64,000 nucleotides of DNA from Acidiferrimicrobium sp. IK (GTDB lineage: Bacteria > Actinomycetota > Acidimicrobiia > Acidimicrobiales > Palsa-688): contig NZ_JAIMCB010000001.1 of NCBI RefSeq assembly GCF_025499425.1, positions 525,680 through 589,679 of the forward strand, read 5' to 3'. A program made the position numbers and the translations under genes. This document shows, one piece after another, positions 8,289 through 16,429 of the stretch. How positions within the stretch are numbered: position 1 is the first letter of the stretch; every line of letters begins with the position of its first letter. The notes under the pieces are model-generated. The model was not told the DNA's origin. It ran no database searches and saw nothing but the letters and a program-made list of their open reading frames with translations.

Positions 8289-8759
8289 TCAGCCGACCCC
8301 GCCGGCCGGCGCCTGCTGGCCGAGTACCTCGAGGGCCCGGTCGGCGTGGACGCTGGCGCGCAGCTCGGAGCGCACGACGTCAAGGACTCGCCCGTCGCGG
8401 CCGATCACGAACGTGGCCCGCTTGTTCGGCAGGCCAGGGAGGCTGCGGTGCACGCCGTAGGCCTTGGCGACGGTGGCGTCGCGGTCTGAGAGCAGCGGGA
8501 AGCCGAGCGAGTAGGTGTCGGCGAACTGCTTCTGCTTGTCGACGTTGTCGGCCGAGATCCCCACGGGCTGGGCGCCGAGCGCGTCGAACTCGGCCTTAAG
8601 GTCCCGGAAGTGGCAGCTCTCCTTGGTGCACACCGGGGTCATCGCCCCCGGGTAGAAGAAGAGCACGACTGGTCCGCGGGCGAGCAGGTCCGACAGGCGC
8701 GTGGTCGTGCCGGTCTCGTCGGCCAGCTCGAAGTCGGGCGCCTGGTCTCCGGGCTTCAT
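8289..8759 (-). CDS. bcp: Thioredoxin-dependent peroxiredoxin (BCP/PrxQ)
   Basis: A 156-residue peroxiredoxin that reduces hydrogen peroxide and organic hydroperoxides with thioredoxin. The peroxidatic Cys44 lies in PGAMTPVCTKESC and the resolving Cys49 is five residues later, the spacing of atypical 2-Cys PrxQ. FFYP before the Cys and the downstream Arg (SLPGLPNKRATFVI) complete the active site. TAGGGT lies 7 nt before the ATG at 8759, so the transcript is probably leaderless. Confidence 0.93.
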   Translation of the reverse strand: MKPGDQAPDFELADETGTTTRLSDLLARGPVVLFFYPGAMTPVCTKESCHFRDLKAEFDALGAQPVGISADNVDKQKQFADTYSLGFPLLSDRDATVAKAYGVHRSLPGLPNKRATFVIGRDGRVLDVVRSELRASVHADRALEVLGQQAPAGGVG

Positions 8760-8766
8760 CCCCCGA

Positions 8767-8772
8767 ACCCTA
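8767..8772 (-). promoter_or_regulatory. Candidate leaderless -10 box before bcp
   Basis: TAGGGT on the minus strand, 7 nt from the ATG at 8759. No Shine-Dalgarno sequence with normal spacing is needed or clear. Confidence 0.4.
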
Positions 8773-8917
8773 CGACCCGCAGCGGCGCGGGTGGTGCACA
8801 CCGGGCACTTCCTCCGCCGTTGGCTGAGCCCAGGATGACTCCGGTCTTCCCCGGACGGCCGGCTCCCGGTCGGGAACACCCTCGACGCCGCCACCGGCCT
8901 CGGGGGACAATGGCGGG

Positions 8918-9484
8918 ATGGGCCGCAGCTACGACAGCATCGATGACCGGATGGCGGAGTGGGTGCAGAGCCAACCGGTGTTCTTCGTCGGCACCGCCCC
9001 GCTCGCCGAGGACGGGCACGTCAACGTGTCACCGAAGGGCAACCGCGGGGAGCTTGCCGTCCTCGACGAGCGCCGGGTGGCGTACCTGGAGCAGACGGGC
9101 AGCGGGGTGGAGACCATCGCCCACCTCCGAGAGAACGGCCGCATCGTCATGATGTGGTGCGCCTTCGACGGCCCGGCGCGCATCATCCGCTTCCACGGCC
9201 GGGCCCGCGCCGTCGTCCCCGGCGAGGACGGCTGGGACGGCTTGGCCAGCGCGTTCCGTTCACGCGGCGGGGACCCCGACGGCATCGGGGTGCGCAGCGC
9301 CATCGTGATGGACGTCGAACGGGTAGCCGATTCCTGCGGCTACGGCGTGCCGCTCATGAATTTCAGGGCGCACCGCCCGGCGATGGACAACTGGGCCAGA
9401 GGTAAGGGTCCCGACGGCATCGCCGCCTACCAGTCAAAGAACAACGCTCGCAGCATCGACGGGCTGGCCGGACTGGCTGACTGA
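8918..9484 (+). CDS. Pyridoxamine 5'-phosphate oxidase family flavoprotein
   Basis: A 188-residue split-barrel flavoprotein. It begins MGRSYDSIDDRMAEWVQSQ and has PVFFVGTAPLAEDGHVNVSPKG, the hallmark of a large PPOX-like family in actinobacteria and proteobacteria. Later ARIIRFHGRARAV and SCGYGVPLMNF are conserved. Cofactor (FMN or F420) and substrate are unknown. GACAAT ends 6 nt before the ATG, again suggesting a leaderless transcript. It converges on the formylglycine-generating enzyme gene. Confidence 0.85.
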   Translation: MGRSYDSIDDRMAEWVQSQPVFFVGTAPLAEDGHVNVSPKGNRGELAVLDERRVAYLEQTGSGVETIAHLRENGRIVMMWCAFDGPARIIRFHGRARAVVPGEDGWDGLASAFRSRGGDPDGIGVRSAIVMDVERVADSCGYGVPLMNFRAHRPAMDNWARGKGPDGIAAYQSKNNARSIDGLAGLAD

Positions 9485-9510
9485 CCCTCGCCGGGGGCGG
9501 CCAGTACGGC

Positions 9511-9527
9511 ACCCGGAGGTTCCGGGT
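9511..9527. terminator. Small hairpin between convergent genes
   Basis: ACCCGG and CCGGGT pair around a 5-nt loop in the 45-bp gap between two convergent genes. There is no T-tract; it may act as a weak bidirectional terminator. Confidence 0.3.
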
Positions 9528-9529
9528 CG

Positions 9530-10414
9530 CTATCGGCTGACGCAGCGAAAGCCGATATGACTGGTCGAACTGTCGGCTGGTTGAGCTTGGCGGGCGGCGG
9601 GCCGGTAGCGGCGGCAGTAGTTAGGGGCGCAGAGGAATGACCCACCTTTGACGATCCATCGTTCATCCTCTGGCTCGGCGGTGCTGGGCGAGCAGCAGGA
9701 TCGTGGCCGGTCCGGCTGCGAGGGGGTGGCGGTCCATTCCCAGACGTTGCCGATCATGTCGAACAGTCCGTAGCCGTTGGCCGGGAAGCATCCGACCGGG
9801 GAGGTTCTGTCATGCTCACTGTTGAGGCGCTGGTAAGGAAACTGTCCTTCCCAGGTGTTTGACATCCGCCGGCCGCCCGGGTTCAGCTGATCCCCCCAGG
9901 CGTAGGGGGCCGAGGGGAGCCCGCCGCGAGCGGCGAGCTCCCATTCGGCTTCGGTCGGCAGTTGCTTCCCGGTCCAGGTGGCGTAGGCACAGGCGTCAGC
10001 GTGAGCGACGTGCACAACCGGGTGATCCCAGCGTTCGTCGAGGCTGCTGGCCGGCCCTTCGGGATGAGTCCAGTCTGCGCCTGGGGTGTAGGCCCACCAG
10101 TTGCGGATGTCGCGCAGGTCGACCGGCCGCTTCGGGGGGACGAACACCGACGATCCCGGGACGAGTAGCTCGCGGTCGGCGTCGGGGTAGTCCTGGGAGG
10201 AGGGATGGCGCTGGGCCAGTGTGACGTAACCGGTGTCGAGCACGAACCGGGCGAACCGGCGGTTGGTCACCGGGTGGCGGTCGATGGAGAAAGGCCCCAC
10301 GGTGACCTCCCGGACCGGTCGTTCCTCGGGATAGAAGTCGTTCGATCCCATGAGGAACGTCCCGCCCCCGAGGTCGACCATCTCCGACACCCCCGAGGTG
10401 ATCGTGTCGGTCAC
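9530..10414 (-). CDS. Formylglycine-generating enzyme (sulfatase-modifying factor)
   Basis: A 294-residue FGE-sulfatase domain protein. It oxidises the Cys of the sulfatase CxPxR motif to C-alpha-formylglycine with O2 and copper. Visible marks are GGTFLMGSNDFYPEE, DRHPVTNRRFARFV, LPTEAEWELAARGG, GLFDMIGNVWEWT and GGSFLCAPNYCRRYRPA. The two active-site Cys are present near residues 262 and 267, spaced C-x4-C as in bacterial FGEs. The GTG start overlaps the sulfatase stop by 4 bases, so it is the last gene of the GntR-sulfatase-FGE operon and very likely matures the adjacent sulfatase. Confidence 0.93.
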   Translation of the reverse strand: MTDTITSGVSEMVDLGGGTFLMGSNDFYPEERPVREVTVGPFSIDRHPVTNRRFARFVLDTGYVTLAQRHPSSQDYPDADRELLVPGSSVFVPPKRPVDLRDIRNWWAYTPGADWTHPEGPASSLDERWDHPVVHVAHADACAYATWTGKQLPTEAEWELAARGGLPSAPYAWGDQLNPGGRRMSNTWEGQFPYQRLNSEHDRTSPVGCFPANGYGLFDMIGNVWEWTATPSQPDRPRSCCSPSTAEPEDERWIVKGGSFLCAPNYCRRYRPAARQAQPADSSTSHIGFRCVSR

Positions 10415-11769
10415 GCCGAGGTCCTCTCGGGGATGTGATCGATGGCCGAGCCAGGCGGGATGAGCGCCTCGGTCCTGACGCTGTCCTCGAAGGAGCGGAT
10501 GATCCTGTGGGCGTGTTGCATGACCCACCACCGGACATGGGTCTGGTTGACCGCTTCCCGTTCCTTGGGGTCCTCGAGCAGGTTGATGATCCGGGCGAAA
10601 CCGAGCGGCATCTCGGGATCATGGAAGTGCTGCTGGCGTTTGAAGTTGATCTTGAACTGGGACCATTTCACGGCGTGAAGTTCGTCGTTCAGCCAGACCA
10701 TGCAACCCTCCCGGTCGGATCTCTCCTCACCGGTGAAGAAGTCCCTCTGGTCGCGACCGTCGATGAGCCGGTCGTCAGGTATCTCCGCCCCGGCCCAGCG
10801 CACGAGGGTGGTGAACATGTCAGTGACGTGCACCATCTCGTTGCTCTCCCGGACCGGGACCCGGCCGGGCCAGCGGATCAGGCACGGGGTGCGGATCCCC
10901 CCCTCGGCAGAACTGAAGTAGGAGCCGTCGAAGAACCCGGCCGTGCCGCGGCCCAATAGGTGATCTTCAGGCCCGTTGTCGCCGGCGAAGATCACGATCG
11001 TGTTGTCCACCACGCCGAGTGCTTCGAGCTCGTCAAGCAGGCTGCCGAAGTCGTGGTCGAGCTGCAGTAGGCAGTCACCCCATTCGCCGTTGGTGCTCTG
11101 ACCGTGGAACTCGGGACGGGCCACCATCGGGAAGTGCATGAGCGAGTGATTGTGGTAGAGGAAGAAGGGCTTGCCGTCGGCCACGGAGCGGCGCATGAAG
11201 GCCTTGGCTCGCCGGTCGTATTCGGCGTCCACCTCGCCTTTGAGTTTCTTCGTCAGCTGCTGGTCCAAGATGGGCTTCACCCCATCGGCTCTGGTTCCTT
11301 CGTACATGTACGCGTAGCCGTCGCGTTCGCCGTCGTACCAAGGGTCGTCGGGCCACAAGCATTCGTCGTAGGTGCGCGGCGGACCGTACCACTCGTCGAA
11401 TCCGTGGTCGGTGGGCCAGCGGCCGTCCTCGGCGCCGATGTGCCACTTGCCGTAGCAGGCGGTGGCGTAGCCGGCCCGGGACAGGATGTCGCCGATGGTC
11501 TCCTCCCAGGCCACGATCCCGCCAGCGTTGCCGCCCAGGGCGATGGTGTGGTTCCCCGAGCGGATTGGGTACCGGCCGGTCATCAGCGCGGAACGAGTGG
11601 GGGTGCATTGCGGCTCGACCACAAAATGCGACAACTTCAGGCCTTCCCGGGCGAAGGCATCCATACGGGTGGTCTCGGCGCCGCGGAGGATTCCGCCACC
11701 GAAGCAGCCCAACTCTCCGAGTCCGAGGTTGTCGACGTGGAAATACAGAATGTTCGGTGCCTCAGGCAC
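10411..11769 (-). CDS. Type I sulfatase (formylglycine-dependent arylsulfatase family)
   Basis: A 452-residue S1-type sulfatase that hydrolyses organic sulfate esters. The activation motif CTPTR lies at residues 55-59, followed by SALMTGRYP. Metal ligands appear as VDNLG (residues 12-16; Asn replaces the second Asp of the common DD pair) and FAGDNGPEDH. GKWHIG carries the conserved Lys and His. There is no signal peptide, so the enzyme is probably cytosolic and substrate import is needed. GTG start with AAAGGA upstream. It lies 16 bp after the GntR gene and overlaps the FGE gene. The substrate is not determined. Confidence 0.93.
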   Translation of the reverse strand: MPEAPNILYFHVDNLGLGELGCFGGGILRGAETTRMDAFAREGLKLSHFVVEPQCTPTRSALMTGRYPIRSGNHTIALGGNAGGIVAWEETIGDILSRAGYATACYGKWHIGAEDGRWPTDHGFDEWYGPPRTYDECLWPDDPWYDGERDGYAYMYEGTRADGVKPILDQQLTKKLKGEVDAEYDRRAKAFMRRSVADGKPFFLYHNHSLMHFPMVARPEFHGQSTNGEWGDCLLQLDHDFGSLLDELEALGVVDNTIVIFAGDNGPEDHLLGRGTAGFFDGSYFSSAEGGIRTPCLIRWPGRVPVRESNEMVHVTDMFTTLVRWAGAEIPDDRLIDGRDQRDFFTGEERSDREGCMVWLNDELHAVKWSQFKINFKRQQHFHDPEMPLGFARIINLLEDPKEREAVNQTHVRWWVMQHAHRIIRSFEDSVRTEALIPPGSAIDHIPERTSA

Positions 11770-11785
11770 GACAGGTCCTTTCTAA

Positions 11786-12634
11786 TCAATCGTTCCCGGC
11801 TACGCCGGGGTCTGGTGGAGGGGTCGTAGTGGAAGAGTCGGCCGATCCCGGCAGGTCGCGGGACAGGGTGGTGACCAGCTGGAGACGGTCCGCTCGGTAA
11901 CGGATGGCCTCCAAGTCGAAGGGGCTGTCGGCGTCCAGAAACGTGAGGCGCTGCAACAGCAGGAGCGGGGATCCGGCCCGGACCTGTAAAAGCTCTGCCA
12001 CCGTGTCGTCTGCGGGAACCGCCTCTATGGTGACCTCGGCTCGAGACAGTCGGTGGCCCAGGTGGCGCTCCAGGAGAGCGAAGATGTCGGTCCGGGCAAG
12101 GTCGTTGCCCAGTAGCACTCGTCCCGCCGCGGGGCGGAGGTAGCTGGTCTCCACCGAGAGCGGGACGCCGCCCACGGATCGGAGTCGCTCCACGAACACC
12201 ACCTCCGAGCCTTCGGCCACTGCCAGTTGTCGGGCCACGAACAAGGTGGCGGCCGCCATCCGAGCGGCCAGTACCCGATTGACGACGGGGAGTTGATGGC
12301 CGGCCATTGACTCGGCCAGCCCTTCTAGGCGATCCAGGTGCTGACGGAGCTTCGCCCCGGTGACGAAGGTCCCAGCGCCGGGGATCCGGGTGACCAGACC
12401 TTCCGCCCGCAAGAGATCCAGTGCTCCGCGGACTGCGTTGCGGCTGACGCCCATCTGGGCGGCCAGCGCCGTCTCGGTGGGCAGCATCGGCCGGGGGGCG
12501 GCCAGACCCCCGAACGCCCCGTCGAGGATCTGCTGACGCAAGGTGTCTCGGATCCAACGGGCCGCGTCGGCCCGGCGCCCCTCGTACTCCGGGGTGAGGC
12601 TCCTCACCGACCGGCGATGGGGTTTGGGGGGCAC
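11786..12634 (-). CDS. GntR/HutC-family transcriptional regulator with UTRA ligand domain
   Basis: About 282 residues. The N-terminal winged helix is seen in LPTETALAAQMGVSRNAVRGALDLL and RIPGAGTFVTG. The C-terminal UTRA domain (about 120-260) has VVFVERLRSVGGVPLSVETSYL and the LLLLQRLTFL strand. The regulator is first in the operon with sulfatase and FGE and is divergent from the SulP gene, so it probably controls both arms in response to a sulfated ligand. I favour the GTG at 12634; a TTG start at 12655 would add seven residues. Candidate operators lie just upstream. Confidence 0.88.
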   Translation of the reverse strand: MPPKPHRRSVRSLTPEYEGRRADAARWIRDTLRQQILDGAFGGLAAPRPMLPTETALAAQMGVSRNAVRGALDLLRAEGLVTRIPGAGTFVTGAKLRQHLDRLEGLAESMAGHQLPVVNRVLAARMAAATLFVARQLAVAEGSEVVFVERLRSVGGVPLSVETSYLRPAAGRVLLGNDLARTDIFALLERHLGHRLSRAEVTIEAVPADDTVAELLQVRAGSPLLLLQRLTFLDADSPFDLEAIRYRADRLQLVTTLSRDLPGSADSSTTTPPPDPGVAGND

Positions 12635-12679
12635 GCAGTCATGATGACCACCCAAACCCGGCCCGGCGGTTACAGGCGA

Positions 12680-12689
12680 GTTACGCCAC
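12680..12689 (-). promoter_or_regulatory. GT-N6-AC operator box 1
   Basis: GTTACGCCAC; on the minus strand it reads GTGGCGTAAC, identical to the box at 14532. It lies about 46 bp upstream of the GntR gene. It fits the general GntR operator form GT-Nx-AC. A further GTTAC half lies 11 bp away at 12669-12673. Confidence 0.5.
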
Positions 12690-12744
12690 TACGACAATGC
12701 ACGTCAGAGCCGGTCGGGCCCTTGAAATCAGCGAAAGAAGCGGC

Positions 12745-12754
12745 GTAACGCCAC
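12745..12754 (-). promoter_or_regulatory. GT-N6-AC operator box 2
   Basis: GTAACGCCAC, 65 bp after box 1 and in the same orientation. It is embedded in a perfect inverted repeat GGCGT-A-ACGCC (12742-12752). Confidence 0.5.
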
Positions 12755-12808
12755 CAGCGAGGGGGAGCCGTCCTTCGCTGTCTCGTTCGTGCGTCTGGGC
12801 CCGGGAAG

Positions 12809-12818
12809 GTGGCGCAAC
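12809..12818 (+). promoter_or_regulatory. GT-N6-AC operator box 3
   Basis: GTGGCGCAAC followed by GAC, 64 bp after box 2 and in the opposite orientation. It faces the SulP gene. Confidence 0.5.
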
Positions 12819-12872
12819 GACGGCTGCGGCCGGTCCCCCGGCAGGTCAATGACCTGTATCGGGGGCGGTTTG

Positions 12873-12882
12873 GTGGCGCAAC
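12873..12882 (+). promoter_or_regulatory. GT-N6-AC operator box 4
   Basis: GTGGCGCAACGAC, a 13-bp exact repeat of box 3 including its flank, 64 bp downstream of it. It lies 57 bp before the preferred SulP start, which argues against a start at 12789 that would place boxes 3 and 4 inside the coding region. Confidence 0.5.
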
Positions 12883-12938
12883 GACGCGTTCATCACCAGG
12901 TAACGAGTCACGAACAAGTTGCGGCCACCCTCCCGGTC

Positions 12939-14258
12939 ATGCCCCCCCAGAACGCGAAGGCCCAGATGACCAGCGAATCCATCGACCTGGTCCGGCCATC
13001 CGCCCCTCCCCTCACCGAGACGCTGCCACGGTGGAGGACCAAAGGAAGCAGGGCGCTGCAAGTCGGCCGCCGTGAAGTTCTTGCCGGTCTTGTCGGAGCA
13101 TTCGCCCTTATGCCGGAGTCGATCTCATTCGCGGTTGTGGCCGGACTCAATCCCCTGGTCGGGGTGCTCACCGCCGCCACCATGGCGATCGCGACGTCTG
13201 TGCTGGGAGGCCGACCGGCCCTGGTCTCAGGCGCCGCCGGCTCGGTCGCCCTGGTCGTGGCACCTCTGGTGCATCAGCACGGTCTGTCCTACCTGTGGAG
13301 CACCCTCATCCTGGCTGGCGTCCTGCAGATCGCGGCCGGGTTGGGTGGCGTGGCCCGACTCCTTCGGCGGCTGCCGAGAAGTGTGATCACCGGCTTCGTC
13401 AACGCCTTGGCAATCCTCATCCTGTCGGCTCAGCTGCCCAACCTGACCCACGTTGCCTGGCCCACCTACGCGCTCACGGCCATGGGCCTGGGGTTGGTGG
13501 TGCTCATTCCACGATGGGTGCGACCGGTGCCGGCCCCGTTGATCGCCATTATCGCGGTGACTTCGGTGAGCGAGCTGTGTCACCTGCAGGTGGTCACCCT
13601 GGGCCAGAAAGGGGACTTGGCTCATTGGACGTTTCCCCACCCCGCCTTCCCCCACCTGCCGTGGTCAGGCTCGGTGATCGCGACCGTGGTGCCCTATGCC
13701 GTGGCCGTGGCTGCTGTGGGTCTCCTCGAATCTCTGATGACCGCCCAGCTGGTCGACGAGTGGACCGCAACCTCCAGCTCCAAAGCGCGGGAATGTTGCG
13801 GCCAGGGCGCTGCCAACATCATCACTTCCTTTTTTGGGGGCATGGGCGGCTGCGCCATGATCGGCCAGACCGTCATCAACCTGCGCAGCGGCGGCCGCAC
13901 CCGCCTGTCTTCGTTCACTGCCGGCGTGGCCATATTGGTTTTCGCGACGCTGGTCAAGGGCCAGCTGTCCCAAGTGCCCATGGCCGCGCTGGCCGCAGTG
14001 ATGATCGTCGTGGCCGCCACAACCTTCGACCGGGACTCCATCCGCCCCAGCAGGCTCCGCCAGACCAGCTGGGCGGACAGGATCGCACTGATCGTCACCG
14101 TCGCCTCCACTGTGGCCACCAGCGACCTGGCCATCGGAGTCGTCGCCGGGGTCCTCGCCTACGCGACTACCAGCCGGCTCCAGAGAGGCACCGGTGGGTG
14201 GTTCTCTGAGCCGGAGCACGGAGAAGCGCCTCGAGTCGAACTCCCGGTCGACCGGTAG
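12939..14258 (+). CDS. SulP-family anion/sulfate permease lacking a STAS domain
   Basis: About 439 residues with roughly ten to twelve membrane helices. The first SulP motif appears as LAGLVGAFALMPESISFAVVAG and a later one as SFFGGMGGCAMIGQTVINLRSGG. The C-terminal cytosolic STAS domain usual in SulP is missing: the protein ends about 30 residues after the last helix. Starts at 12939 and 12966 both fit the domain; the longer reading from 12789 has no recognisable extra domain and would cover operator boxes. The link to the divergent sulfatase operon suggests it moves sulfate or another anion into or out of the cell. Confidence 0.85.
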   Translation: MPPQNAKAQMTSESIDLVRPSAPPLTETLPRWRTKGSRALQVGRREVLAGLVGAFALMPESISFAVVAGLNPLVGVLTAATMAIATSVLGGRPALVSGAAGSVALVVAPLVHQHGLSYLWSTLILAGVLQIAAGLGGVARLLRRLPRSVITGFVNALAILILSAQLPNLTHVAWPTYALTAMGLGLVVLIPRWVRPVPAPLIAIIAVTSVSELCHLQVVTLGQKGDLAHWTFPHPAFPHLPWSGSVIATVVPYAVAVAAVGLLESLMTAQLVDEWTATSSSKARECCGQGAANIITSFFGGMGGCAMIGQTVINLRSGGRTRLSSFTAGVAILVFATLVKGQLSQVPMAALAAVMIVVAATTFDRDSIRPSRLRQTSWADRIALIVTVASTVATSDLAIGVVAGVLAYATTSRLQRGTGGWFSEPEHGEAPRVELPVDR

Positions 14259-14645
14259 GGCCTTCTGGTGGTGGGGCCATACGGTTATCACCTCAGGCGG
14301 TTCTACGAACGCGGCCGAGCTGGCGGTCACCGGCCGATCGCCCTGGACGGAGGGACCAGTGCAACGTCGGAAACCGTCGGGGCATCCGAACGTGGGAGTC
14401 CCTCTAGCGGGATCAATCCTGGCGGGTCAGTCACCTGGAATTCGGCGAAAGAGCTGGGCCGCCCGGATCATCTGTGGTGGCGGAGCAGTGGCGTAGGACC
14501 CCCCGTTGCTGGCGTCATCGGTGGCGCTGTGGTGGCGTAACTCCCGCTTCACGAGACGACACATCGGGTGAAACATTCGACCCGGAAACTCCTTGCAAGA
14601 GGGCCGCCCGAATCGGCCCTACCGACCGCCACCGCCGAGGAGCGA
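14259..14645. other. Intergenic region with GTGGCG-type direct repeats
   Basis: No convincing gene lies in this 387-bp gap. Its right part holds four related decamers starting with GTGGCG at 14477 (GTGGCGGAGC), 14489 (GTGGCGTAGG), 14521 (GTGGCGCTGT) and 14532 (GTGGCGTAAC). The first pair is spaced 12 bp and the second pair 11 bp, close to one helical turn. The last copy matches the operator boxes upstream of the SulP gene, so this is probably the control region of the MFS gene. Confidence 0.5.
14532..14541 (+). promoter_or_regulatory. GT-N6-AC operator box 5 before the MFS gene
   Basis: GTGGCGTAAC followed by TC, identical to the minus-strand reading of box 1 near 12680. It lies about 105 bp upstream of the preferred MFS start and ties this gene to the GntR/sulfatase regulon. 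Confidence 0.45.
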
Positions 14646-16175
14646 ATGATGATCAGAAGTGGGCCGACTGAAGCACTCACCGCGACAGGATCAGGCCTGC
14701 CGCTGGTCCTACGAAATGCCGACGACGTCGTCCGTGCTGTCGACACCGCCAACGCAGCCGCCGATCCGGCCCAGCGCCGACGGGCGGCTCGCCAGACCCT
14801 GCTGGTGATGATGATCGCATTGGGAGGAGTGTTCGTTGATGCCTACGACTTCTCCAGCATGAGCATCGGGACTGTGCAGCTCAAACATGTGTTCCATCTG
14901 ACGAGCACCCAGGTGGGAGAAGTCTCCGCGGCGATGGCGGCCAGCGCCCTGTTCGGGGCCCTCATTGGCGGATACTTCGTCGACAAGCTGGGCCGGCGTC
15001 GCATGTTCTCCCTGGACCTGTGGCTATTGGTGGTAGCCGCCATCGGCGCCTCCCTGGCTCCCAACCTTCCCACTTTGGTGGCCTTCCGGCTCCTGATGGG
15101 CATCGGCGTGGGTCTGGACTTTCCTGTCGCACTGTGTTTTGTGGCCGAGTTCTCTGACAAAGCCCGACGGGGCCGGTTCGTCAACTCCAGCTATGCCAAC
15201 TGGTATTTGGCGGCCATCCTCGGATATGGCGCCGGCTGGGTTGGCTACGAACTGGGTGCGGGAGGATCGCTGTGGCGCATGGCCGTCGGTTTCGGCGCCG
15301 TGCCGGCGGCGGTCCTGCTGTTCCTCCGTTACCGCTACATGCTGGAGAGCCCGCTGTGGGCTGCCCATCAAGGAGACCTGAACGAAGCGGCCCGGATCCT
15401 GCGTCGCACCCGCAACCTGGAGGTCGAAGTGGACCCTGTCGCCGCCCAGACGGTGGCCGCGACCGTGCGGGCCCGGCCCGATGCGAAAGCAACCGTCAAG
15501 ATTCTCTTCAGTCGCCGCTATCGCAGCCGGGCCACTCTCTCCGCGGTGCTGGGCTTTGCGCAGAGCATCGAGTACTACGCCGTGGTGTTCTACCTGCCGG
15601 TCATCTCCCAGGTTATCTTCGGGCAAAGCCTCCTCAAAGCCCTCCTGGGCGGGGCGATCTTCAGCGCTGTCGGCCTAGTCGGTTCCAGCGTCCAGGCTTG
15701 GATCTGCGATCGCACCGGCATCCGCCCCCTCGCTCTCCTCGGCTCTGTGCTGGCCGCCATCGGCCTGATCGGGATCGGCGTGGGTCACGCCGCCCACAGC
15801 GGCCTCAGCGAGGCGCTCATGGTCGGCCTGTTCATGCTCGGCCATACCGTCGGTCCCGGCCCGCAGTGCATGGCGTATGGGACGCTGTCGTTCCCCACTG
15901 TGATCCGCGGCTCGTCAGTCGGTTGGACCCAAGGCATGCTCCGGATCGGGAGTGTCATCGGGTTTTTGATCTTCCCGATACTGCAATCGGCCCTCGGGTT
16001 CTCCGCCACCTTCGCCACCTTGGCAGCGTGCCCCTTGGTCATACTGGTCGCCGTCCTGCTGATCCCTTGGGAACCGATCGGCGTCGACGTCGAGAGCGAG
16101 TGGGCCGACCAGCACATCGACCTGAACCTGGCCGATCCCTCCAGTCGGCTCATCCCGGCCGCTTTGCCGACCTAG
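14646..16175 (+). CDS. MFS transporter (sugar/aromatic-acid porter type)
   Basis: About 509 residues with twelve predicted helices. The first-half signature GGYFVDKLGRRRMFSLDL follows helix 2, and RLLMGIGVGLDFPVALCFVAEF marks helix 4-5. An MLESPLWAAHQGD motif precedes the central loop, as in sugar-porter-like carriers. GAGGAG ends 4 nt before the ATG at 14646; a GTG at 14568 would add 26 residues. It probably imports the organic substrate, possibly the sulfate ester, for the neighbouring sulfatase operon, which lacks an export signal. Substrate identity is inference. Confidence 0.85.
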   Translation: MMIRSGPTEALTATGSGLPLVLRNADDVVRAVDTANAAADPAQRRRAARQTLLVMMIALGGVFVDAYDFSSMSIGTVQLKHVFHLTSTQVGEVSAAMAASALFGALIGGYFVDKLGRRRMFSLDLWLLVVAAIGASLAPNLPTLVAFRLLMGIGVGLDFPVALCFVAEFSDKARRGRFVNSSYANWYLAAILGYGAGWVGYELGAGGSLWRMAVGFGAVPAAVLLFLRYRYMLESPLWAAHQGDLNEAARILRRTRNLEVEVDPVAAQTVAATVRARPDAKATVKILFSRRYRSRATLSAVLGFAQSIEYYAVVFYLPVISQVIFGQSLLKALLGGAIFSAVGLVGSSVQAWICDRTGIRPLALLGSVLAAIGLIGIGVGHAAHSGLSEALMVGLFMLGHTVGPGPQCMAYGTLSFPTVIRGSSVGWTQGMLRIGSVIGFLIFPILQSALGFSATFATLAACPLVILVAVLLIPWEPIGVDVESEWADQHIDLNLADPSSRLIPAALPT

Positions 16176-16196
16176 TCGGGACTTCCTGGCCTGTCA

Positions 16197-16248
16197 AACC
16201 CGACCGCTCTGCGCCGCCCTGACGGACGGATCCGGCAGCGGTCGGGTT
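16197..16248 (+). terminator. Long inverted repeat after the MFS gene
   Basis: AACCCGACCGCT (16197-16208) and AGCGGTCGGGTT (16237-16248) are perfect 12-bp arms around a 28-nt loop, starting 21 bp after the MFS stop. It probably ends transcription of the MFS gene. There is no T-tract. The rest of the 254-bp gap to 16430 holds nothing recognisable. Confidence 0.45.
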
Positions 16249-16429
16249 CGACGGGCCAACCGGCCACGCTGACCACGGCCGCTCGCAGTGCTTGGTCGGA
16301 TCTGACCTCCGGATCGCCAGACCGGGGAGGGCCCGGCTCAACACCTTGGACGCCGACGGCGGTCAGTCATCAGGCCCGGTGCCTTCGGGTCGCGGTGGCG
16401 AGGCGGACAGGTTGTAGGCGTTGGCGGCG

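Noticed and set aside
12789..12938. N-terminal extension of the SulP permease from 12789
   Set aside because: The added 50 residues have no transporter character and the region holds two operator boxes with conserved spacing.
14268..14540. A 90-codon frame between the SulP and MFS genes
   Set aside because: Low-complexity product with no ribosome site, and it covers the operator-like repeats; treated as intergenic.
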